Shown: piece after piece, positions 24,768 to 30,314 of the stretch
Layout: each line of letters opens with the position of its first letter
Numbering within the stretch: position 1 is the first letter of the stretch
Assembly (NCBI GenBank): GCA_019419625.1
Contig: DXZO01000005.1
Coordinates: forward strand, 1-64,000
Reading direction: 5' to 3'
From: Collinsella sp.
Lineage (GTDB): Bacteria; Actinomycetota; Coriobacteriia; Coriobacteriales; Coriobacteriaceae
DNA: 64,000 nt
The notes under the pieces: generated by a model
Database searches by the model: none
What the model saw: only the letters and a program-made list of their open reading frames with translations
Told to the model about the DNA's origin: nothing
Translations under genes and position numbers: made by a program

Positions 24768-25469
24768 ATGATCGAGATGAACGCTGTAGTCGCTGCCACT
24801 GAGCTCGACGCGGCGCGTGACGCGGGTCGCGAGGGCGTGTCCGCGGGCTGGTGCGCGTGGAGCGTGGGCGATGCTTCGCTGACGTTTTCGCTGGTCGTGC
24901 GTCCGGATGTGAACATGCATGCCTTCCACGGCCTGCCGTTTGTGGCCGCGATGGGCATGATGGACGCGCTCGTGGGCACGGCTTCGACGCCGGGGTTGGG
25001 CCTTGCCGGCAAGGTGGGCATTGAGTGGCCGAGCAATATCGTGTGCGGTGCGCCTGCGTTTGAGACGTCGCTCGCGCGTGTTGCCGTGAACGGCGGTGCC
25101 GGTGCTGCGGGCATGTTTGCCGCGGTGACGGTTGATATTGAACGTGCGGCGCTGGGCGAGCTTGGCGTGGATATGGCCGACGAGGTGCTGGTCGAGGCAT
25201 TGGCCACCGCCGTGCTGACCCGCGTGGACACCTGGGCGGTTGCCGCCAACACACCACAGGGCGCTGCCGGCCCGCTGGCTCCGGTGCTGGGTGAGTACTT
25301 CGATATGGTGCCGCTGCTGGGTCGTCAGGTTGCGGCGGTGTCGCCCAACGGTTTGCCGCTTGCGGTCGGTGTGTTTGCGGGCCTGGACATCTGGGGCCGC
25401 GCGACCATCAAGACCGATGCCGGCGAGCAGGAGTTTCCGCCCGAGGCCGTGCGCATTCGCGGCCTGTAG
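24768..25469 (+). CDS. Biotin--protein ligase-like protein lacking the biotin-loop signature
   Basis: ATG 24768 directly follows the folP-folK stop, so the genes are coupled. The 233-residue product resembles the catalytic and C-terminal domains of biotin--[acetyl-CoA carboxylase] ligase: LTFSLVVRPDVN, a degenerate KWPND-like block (VGIEWPSNIVC) and a small C-terminal beta domain (GVFAGLDIWGRATIKTDAGEQ). The GRGRxGR biotin/ATP loop and the N-terminal STN block are not seen, so activity is doubtful. The neighbour coaX often accompanies birA, which supports the family call. It might instead be a lipoate-ligase relative or a non-catalytic paralogue. Confidence 0.55.
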   Translation: MIEMNAVVAATELDAARDAGREGVSAGWCAWSVGDASLTFSLVVRPDVNMHAFHGLPFVAAMGMMDALVGTASTPGLGLAGKVGIEWPSNIVCGAPAFETSLARVAVNGGAGAAGMFAAVTVDIERAALGELGVDMADEVLVEALATAVLTRVDTWAVAANTPQGAAGPLAPVLGEYFDMVPLLGRQVAAVSPNGLPLAVGVFAGLDIWGRATIKTDAGEQEFPPEAVRIRGL

Positions 25470-25502
25470 TGCGGGTCGTTCGCGGCTAAAGATAACGACA
25501 AC

Positions 25503-25536
25503 AAAGCCTTCCTCGGCATGCGCCGGGGAGGGCTTT
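25503..25536. terminator. Bidirectional terminator between ligase-like gene and coaX
   Basis: AAAGCCTTCCTCGG (25503) pairs, with two mismatches, with CCGGGGAGGGCTTT (ending 25536). It lies after the plus-strand gene and before the end of minus-strand coaX. Confidence 0.65.
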
Positions 25537-25565
25537 CGCCTATCTGGGGGACGGATCGCCAGCAT

Positions 25566-25608
25566 CCTATTCCTCAAAATCGAAATATTTTCAATTTTGA
25601 GGAATAGG
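25566..25608. repeat. Perfect AT-rich palindrome near coaX
   Basis: CCTATTCCTCAAAAT (25566-25580) and ATTTTGAGGAATAGG (25594-25608) pair perfectly around 13 bases. It lies 50 bases past the coaX stop and could serve as its terminator, or be a repeat. Confidence 0.6.
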
Positions 25609-25657
25609 ACCGGTGCGTTGCCCAATTCGCCGCTCGCGCTCGACTTAAGCCACTGTC

Positions 25658-26431
25658 CTACGCCAGCTCCTGCATGCGGCGGTAGATTTCGCAGATGCCC
25701 TTGATGGTGAGTTGGCCGTCTACCACGTCGAAGGCATCGGTCGAATCGGCGACGATGCCGGCGAGACCGCCCGTGGCGATAACGGTGGCATCCTCGCGGC
25801 CCAGCTCGCGCTTCATGCGCGCGACCAGGCCCTCGGCCATGGCGGCAGCGCCCACCACGGCGCCGACCTTAATGCACTCCTCGGTATCGCGGCCGATGGC
25901 GTGTTCGGGCGCCTCGAGCGGCACGCTGGCGAGCTTGGCGGCACGGGCGGCAAGCGCGTCCATGGAGATGCGGATGCCCGGCGCAATCGCCCCGCCAATG
26001 TAATAACCGTCCTCATCGATGACGTCGATATTGGTCGCGGTGCCAAAGTCCACCACGATTGCCGGCGCGCCGTAGAAAGTCTCGGCCGCAACGGCGTTGG
26101 CGACGCGGTCGGCGCCCACGGCCTGGGGGCGCGCCGCGCGCAGCTTGGTCACGGCGGCCGTCTGCGGCCCGATGACGATGGCGTCTGCGGCAATGCGGTC
26201 GGCCACGGCGTGCCACTCGCGCGAGAGCTGCGGCACCACGCCCGCAAAGGCGATCGCGTCAACCGCATCGAGCGAGAGGCCGTACATCTTAAAGAAACCC
26301 ATCAGGCGCACGTGGATCTCGTCGGCGGTATAGGAGCGGTCGGTGGGCATACGCCACGACTGCACCAGCTCGTCTCCGTCAAACAGGCCCATGGCCGTCT
26401 GCGTATTTCCCATATCGATAGCGAGCAGCAT
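25658..26431 (-). CDS. coaX: Type III pantothenate kinase
   Basis: The 257-residue enzyme phosphorylates pantothenate, the first step to coenzyme A. Type III features: LLAIDMGNTQTAMGLFDG (phosphate loop, Asp), GADRVANAVAA, IVVDFGTATNIDVID (catalytic Asp and GTAT motif) and GGAIAPGI. The start at ATG 26431 gives the usual length; a longer open frame upstream runs through the tRNA gene and is not real. The Shine-Dalgarno match is weak (CGGGAG). Monovalent cation dependence is a family trait. Confidence 0.94.
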   Translation of the reverse strand: MLLAIDMGNTQTAMGLFDGDELVQSWRMPTDRSYTADEIHVRLMGFFKMYGLSLDAVDAIAFAGVVPQLSREWHAVADRIAADAIVIGPQTAAVTKLRAARPQAVGADRVANAVAAETFYGAPAIVVDFGTATNIDVIDEDGYYIGGAIAPGIRISMDALAARAAKLASVPLEAPEHAIGRDTEECIKVGAVVGAAAMAEGLVARMKRELGREDATVIATGGLAGIVADSTDAFDVVDGQLTIKGICEIYRRMQELA

Positions 26432-26567
26432 GTCTACTCCCGGTGTTGGCATAAAAGGACGCGCACCATTGTATACGTGCCGTCGACGGCGCTCGGCTGC
26501 GATTCGTTTACGGTGATAGGGGCTGAGGGGTTTAAATATGAAGGAATTATGCTCTACGAGATTTTCC

Positions 26568-26596
26568 TTGCCGTTTACCGAACTCCCGCGTAATAT
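26568..26596 (+). promoter_or_regulatory. Promoter of the initiator tRNA
   Basis: TTGCCG (26568-26573) and TAATAT (26591-26596) are separated by 17 bases. The tRNA begins 32 bases after the -10 box. Confidence 0.65.
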
Positions 26597-26627
26597 TCTT
26601 TCTTGCGCACATGAGGCGCCCAGACAT

Positions 26628-26704
26628 TGCGGGGTGGAGCAGTCTGGTAGCTCGCCGGGCTCATAACCCGGAGGTCGTAGGTTCAAATCCTGCCCCCGCG
26701 ACCA
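26628..26704 (+). tRNA. tRNA-Met(CAT), probably the initiator
   Basis: The 77-base cloverleaf includes an encoded CCA. D stem GAGC/GCTC, anticodon stem CCGGG/CCCGG with loop CTCATAA (anticodon 26662-26664), T arm GTAGG-TTCAAAT-CCTGC and acceptor GCGGGG/CCCCGC. Three consecutive G-C pairs in the anticodon stem and no Watson-Crick pair at 1:72 (T1, G72) mark an initiator. Confidence 0.9.
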
Positions 26705-26792
26705 AGAACTTGCAGCTCGTCGGCCTAGCCGGCGAGCTTTTTTGTTATCCGACGACCATGTTTTCGGCACGGTTCTCAACCTCTCAAACAAA

Positions 26793-27011
26793 ATCTCGAT
26801 CTGTAACATCTAGACCCGATTTGGGCGGCTAGGTGTTACAGATTGAGATGTTGAGTCCCCGCCTGGACGGTTTGTCTAAATCTGTAACACGAGGGACGGT
26901 TTTTACTGAGTAACTGTTACAGATCTAGATCTTTCGGCAGGCTAGATTGGTTTGTCTCAATCTGTAACAGTTGCTCGGCAAAATAGGGTCTTACTGTTAC
27001 AGATTGAGACA
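26793..27011. repeat. Three copies of the TGTCTC palindromic repeat downstream of the tRNA
   Basis: Copies lie at 26793-26849, 26873-26931 and 26953-27011, each with arms related to TGTCTCAATCTGTAACA and TGTTACAGATTGAGACA. They match the copies among the surface genes 16-23 kb away. The rest of the 447-base gap between the tRNA and the flavoprotein gene holds nothing recognisable apart from a probable promoter region. Confidence 0.85.
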
Positions 27012-27151
27012 AACCGACGGGCCGCCCCGCCCCATCCACCTGCCGCCACCTGATATTCGCCGATTTTCGTTGTGCCGCTGTGCCCCCATGCCATATCCTC
27101 TAAACAACTACGCGGCACCATCGCTGCCGCGCCTACAAGAGAGGAATATCC

Positions 27152-29182
27152 ATGACCGCACCTGCATCCAAGCTGCTCCAGCCCATTACGGTTGGCCCCC
27201 TTGAGCTCAAAAACCGCATTATGTTCCCGCCGCTGACCACCGGCTATGAGGAGCGCGACGGTTCCATCGGCGAGCGCAGCCTGGCTTTTTACGAGCGCCT
27301 GGCCCGTGGCGGCGTGAGCTACATCGTCATTGGCGACGTTGCTCCCGTCATGACCGCGAGCCCCACGCCCAAGCTGGCGACCGACGCCCAGATCCCCACG
27401 TTTAAGGCGCTGGCCGATGCCGTCCACAAGCACGGTGCCAAGGTTGCGCTGCAGCTGTTCCACCCCGAGTACGACGTGCCCGGCGTCGGCCGCATGGTCA
27501 TGGGATCCATGGCCGCCGCCAAGGCCGCGCAGGAAGCCAAGGCCGCCGGCGACGAGGAGGCCTTTGCCGCCAAGATGGCCGAGTCCAACGAGATCCGCAA
27601 GCAGGCCTATGCCAAGCTGCACCACGATATGCAGCACTTCGTGAACGAGGCGAGCGTGGAGCAGCTCACTCAGATCAAGGAGGCTATCGCTGCCTCGGCC
27701 GCTCGCGCGCAGCAGGCCGGAATCGACGCCATCGAGGTCCACGGCGACCGCCTGGTGGGTTCGCTGTGCTCGGCCATCCTCAACAAGCGCACCGACGAGT
27801 ACGGCGGCTCGTTCGAGAACCGCGTTCGCTACGCGCTCGAGGTCGTCGCTGCCATTAAGGAAGCCGCGCCGCAGCTGATGGTGGAGTACAAGCTCCCCGT
27901 GATCATGGAGAACCCCGACGGCACGCCGCGCGGCAAGGGTGGCCTGCAGCCCGACGAGGCCTGCGAGTTTGCCAAGTTGCTCGAGGGCGCGGGCATCGAC
28001 ATGATCCAGGTCGCACAGGCCAACCACACCGGCAACATGGGCGACACCATTCCGCCCATGGGCGCCATGCCCTACAACTGGACGCTGCCCGTGGCCGAGC
28101 GCGTCAAGGCCCTGGTCTCCGTGCCGGTGGCAACCGTGGGCCGTGTCGTCTCGGTCGAGGCCGGCGAGAAGATTCTGGAAGACGGCGCGGCCGATATCAT
28201 CGCCTATGGCCGCTCGCTCATGTGCGACCCCGACATTGCGCTGAAGGCCGCCACGGGTGAGCCCATCCGCGAGTGCCTCAACTGCAACAAGGGCTGCGTC
28301 GACGCGATTCAAAATCGCAAGTACATCTCGTGCGTGCTCAACGCCGAGAACGGCGACGAGGCGACCATCGCCATTATGCCGGGCGAGGGCGACAAGAAGA
28401 TCGCCGTGGTGGGCGGCGGCATCGCCGGCCTGGAGGCCGCGCGCGTGGCGGCCAAGCGCGGCTACGACGTGACTGTCTACGAGGCGAGCGATCATCTGGG
28501 CGGCCAGATTGTGCTGGCTGCTGCGCCTCCGCGCAAGGACGAGATCATGCGCTCGGTCGAGTACTACGAGAAGATTCTGCCCGGCCTGGGCGTGAAGGTT
28601 GAGCTCAACCATGCCGCTAGCCCCGCGGATCTCAACGCCGCCGACGCCGCGATTGTGGCTGTGGGCGCGCACGACGTGGTCATCCCCGTTCCGGGTGCCG
28701 ACTCGGACAAGGTCGTCTCGAGCTGGGACGTGCTGGCCGGCAAGGTGGAGCTCAGCGGGCGCGTCGCCGTCATTGGCGGTGGCCTGGTGGGCACCGAGAC
28801 TGCCGAGTACCTGCTGCAGCACGGCTGCGAGGTGGCGATCGTCGAGATGCTCGACAAGATTGCCGCGGGCGAGTCCGAGACCATTCTGCCGCTGATCATG
28901 AGCGACTTCGCCGCCCACAACGTGGAGCAGCACGTTAAGACCCGCCTGGCCGCCATTACCGACGAGGGCGTGGAGGCCGTGCACACCACCGAGGACGGCC
29001 CCGAGGAGCCGGTGAAGATCGCCTGCGATTACGTGGTGATGGCCGTGGGCTCCAAGGCCAACGCGTTTGACCTGGATGGCGTGACGGTGCCCGTGACCTG
29101 CGTGGGCGACTGCTCGGGCGAGCGCACCGCCGACATTGCGAGCGCCATTCGCACGGCGTATCACGCGGCCAACGAGCTGTAG
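27152..29182 (+). CDS. Old-yellow-enzyme / enoate-reductase family flavoprotein (FMN, [4Fe-4S], FAD)
   Basis: The 676-residue protein has the layout of 2-enoate reductase, 2,4-dienoyl-CoA reductase and BaiH/BaiCD proteins. Residues 1-370: FMN TIM barrel (LKNRIMFPPLTT, NKRTDEYGGSFENR, ADIIAYGRSLMCDP). About 370-400: Fe-S cysteines (CLNCNKGC, later C). From about 412: FAD Rossmann VVGGGIAGLEAARVAA, then a second nucleotide site VIGGGLVGTETAEYLL. It would reduce an activated C=C bond with NAD(P)H; the substrate is unknown. An Ala-rich insertion of about 40 residues (about 115-165) and loss of the usual HxAHGY active-site stretch (here EVHGDRLVG) set it apart. ATG 27152 is preceded by AGAGGAAT. 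It appears to be a single-gene unit. Confidence 0.85.
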   Translation: MTAPASKLLQPITVGPLELKNRIMFPPLTTGYEERDGSIGERSLAFYERLARGGVSYIVIGDVAPVMTASPTPKLATDAQIPTFKALADAVHKHGAKVALQLFHPEYDVPGVGRMVMGSMAAAKAAQEAKAAGDEEAFAAKMAESNEIRKQAYAKLHHDMQHFVNEASVEQLTQIKEAIAASAARAQQAGIDAIEVHGDRLVGSLCSAILNKRTDEYGGSFENRVRYALEVVAAIKEAAPQLMVEYKLPVIMENPDGTPRGKGGLQPDEACEFAKLLEGAGIDMIQVAQANHTGNMGDTIPPMGAMPYNWTLPVAERVKALVSVPVATVGRVVSVEAGEKILEDGAADIIAYGRSLMCDPDIALKAATGEPIRECLNCNKGCVDAIQNRKYISCVLNAENGDEATIAIMPGEGDKKIAVVGGGIAGLEAARVAAKRGYDVTVYEASDHLGGQIVLAAAPPRKDEIMRSVEYYEKILPGLGVKVELNHAASPADLNAADAAIVAVGAHDVVIPVPGADSDKVVSSWDVLAGKVELSGRVAVIGGGLVGTETAEYLLQHGCEVAIVEMLDKIAAGESETILPLIMSDFAAHNVEQHVKTRLAAITDEGVEAVHTTEDGPEEPVKIACDYVVMAVGSKANAFDLDGVTVPVTCVGDCSGERTADIASAIRTAYHAANEL

Positions 29183-29258
29183 TTGAACATCGCGGCCAGG
29201 CGGGGCGGTAGCACGGATCCGCCTCGCCCGGCTGTGTCCCGTCGGGTGTCAACCGGTG

Positions 29259-29296
29259 CGGGGCCTGCAAGCGCAGCAGGCCCCGCCCTTTTTGTT
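29259..29296 (+). terminator. Terminator of the flavoprotein gene
   Basis: CGGGGCCTGC (29259-29268) pairs with GCAGGCCCCG (29276-29285), followed by CCCTTTTTG. Confidence 0.85.
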
Positions 29297-29631
29297 TTGC
29301 TCCGGTGGATGGCAATGCGCGGTAATCATGAGGAGTAAGGACGTCTACTGCCTTGCCGATTACTCAAAATTATTGGGGGAGGGGTTAATAATCATATCCG
29401 CTATAGCAAAGGACATAAAGAGGTGTCAATTTTGTTGACAGGCGAATGACGATTGGCTGCGAGTCAGCTACCAGCGTAAATAATCGATAAAGAAATGTCG
29501 TAAATTGGTGCCAAATGCCCAGATAACGCCGCGTCTATTTTAATTAACTGCTTTGAGCAAACAGTAAAATGCTACTATCTAACTTGCACGTAAGAAAGCA
29601 GATTAACGGTTAAGGCTAAGAAGTGGCAGGT
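29297..29631 (+). other. AT-rich gene-free stretch with a candidate promoter
   Basis: This stretch is clearly lower in GC than its surroundings. TTGAGC (29553-29558) and TATCTA (29576-29581), 17 bases apart, could drive the helix-turn-helix gene. No gene or RNA was recognised in it. Confidence 0.4.
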
Positions 29632-30027
29632 ATGTCGGAAGCAACTAGGACTCGCACGCATGCGCCCGAGGTTAGGCAGCGCGCCGTCGAGATCCTCCAA
29701 GAGGGGGTCGGTCATCGCGCCCTCGCCGCGGAGCTTGGCATTCCCCAGGCCACGGCTCGTCAGTGGGCCCGCGCGTATGCCGTAGGCGGTGCCGACGCCG
29801 TTCTCAACGCCGGTTCGCATCATCACACCTATTCGTACGAAGTTAAGCTCGCCGTGGTCAAGGACCGCTTGGAAAACGGCTTAACGGTTCGCGAGGCCAT
29901 GATCAAGCACAAGATTCCCAGCGAGTCTTCGGTCAAGGCTTGGTGCCGCCAGTATCGCGAGAGCGGTGAGTCCGCGCTGGTTGATAAGCCGCGCGGTCGC
30001 AAGCCGCGCGTTAAAAAGGCGGAATAG
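29632..30027 (+). CDS. Small helix-turn-helix protein resembling the OrfA of IS3-type elements
   Basis: The 131-residue protein has two successive HTH regions: VRQRAVEILQEGVGHRALAA...QATARQWARAY (about residues 12-45) and LAVVKDRLENGLTVREAMIK...ESSVKAWCRQYRESG (about 65-105), ending in a basic tail (KPRGRKPRVKKAE). This double HTH_28/29 pattern is that of transposase OrfA proteins, but no transposase catalytic gene or terminal repeats are seen nearby, so it may be domesticated. An upstream in-frame GTG at 29623, with AAGG before it, is an alternative start. It ends with its own terminator. Confidence 0.7.
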   Translation: MSEATRTRTHAPEVRQRAVEILQEGVGHRALAAELGIPQATARQWARAYAVGGADAVLNAGSHHHTYSYEVKLAVVKDRLENGLTVREAMIKHKIPSESSVKAWCRQYRESGESALVDKPRGRKPRVKKAE

Positions 30028-30039
30028 CGAACGGGATGG

Positions 30040-30065
30040 TGCGCCCACAGGGGCGCATTTTTCTT
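30040..30065 (+). terminator. Terminator of the helix-turn-helix gene
   Basis: TGCGCCC, ACAG loop, GGGCGCA, then TTTTTCTT. Confidence 0.85.
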
Positions 30066-30314
30066 GCCGCGCCAACTTTTTGGACCGTCGTGAGCCTACT
30101 GGAACATCCTCCAAAGTGGTTAATAAACCGCGCGCAGTGGCCCGTGCGCCCGCCGCCGCGATAGGGGGAGCGTCGCCTCTCTGCTCCAAAGCGGACAGAC
30201 TCGTTACCCCGTACGCCTAAAACTCCCCAGTTGACCGAAAACCCGCCGCCGCTACTCCTCAACTGAGCTATAACGTTAAACAATTGCAGCGTTTTTGCAT
30301 GGGGGAGTGATGGT

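Noticed and set aside
26432..26809. N-terminal extension of CoaX
   Set aside because: The open frame upstream crosses the tRNA gene and a palindromic repeat, and the family N-terminus starts at ATG 26431.
26957..29164. 735-codon open frame antisense to the flavoprotein gene
   Set aside because: Codon-bias shadow; the plus strand has FMN, Fe-S and Rossmann motifs.
29623..30027. Complete insertion sequence
   Set aside because: There is no transposase catalytic gene and no terminal inverted repeats were seen around the HTH gene.
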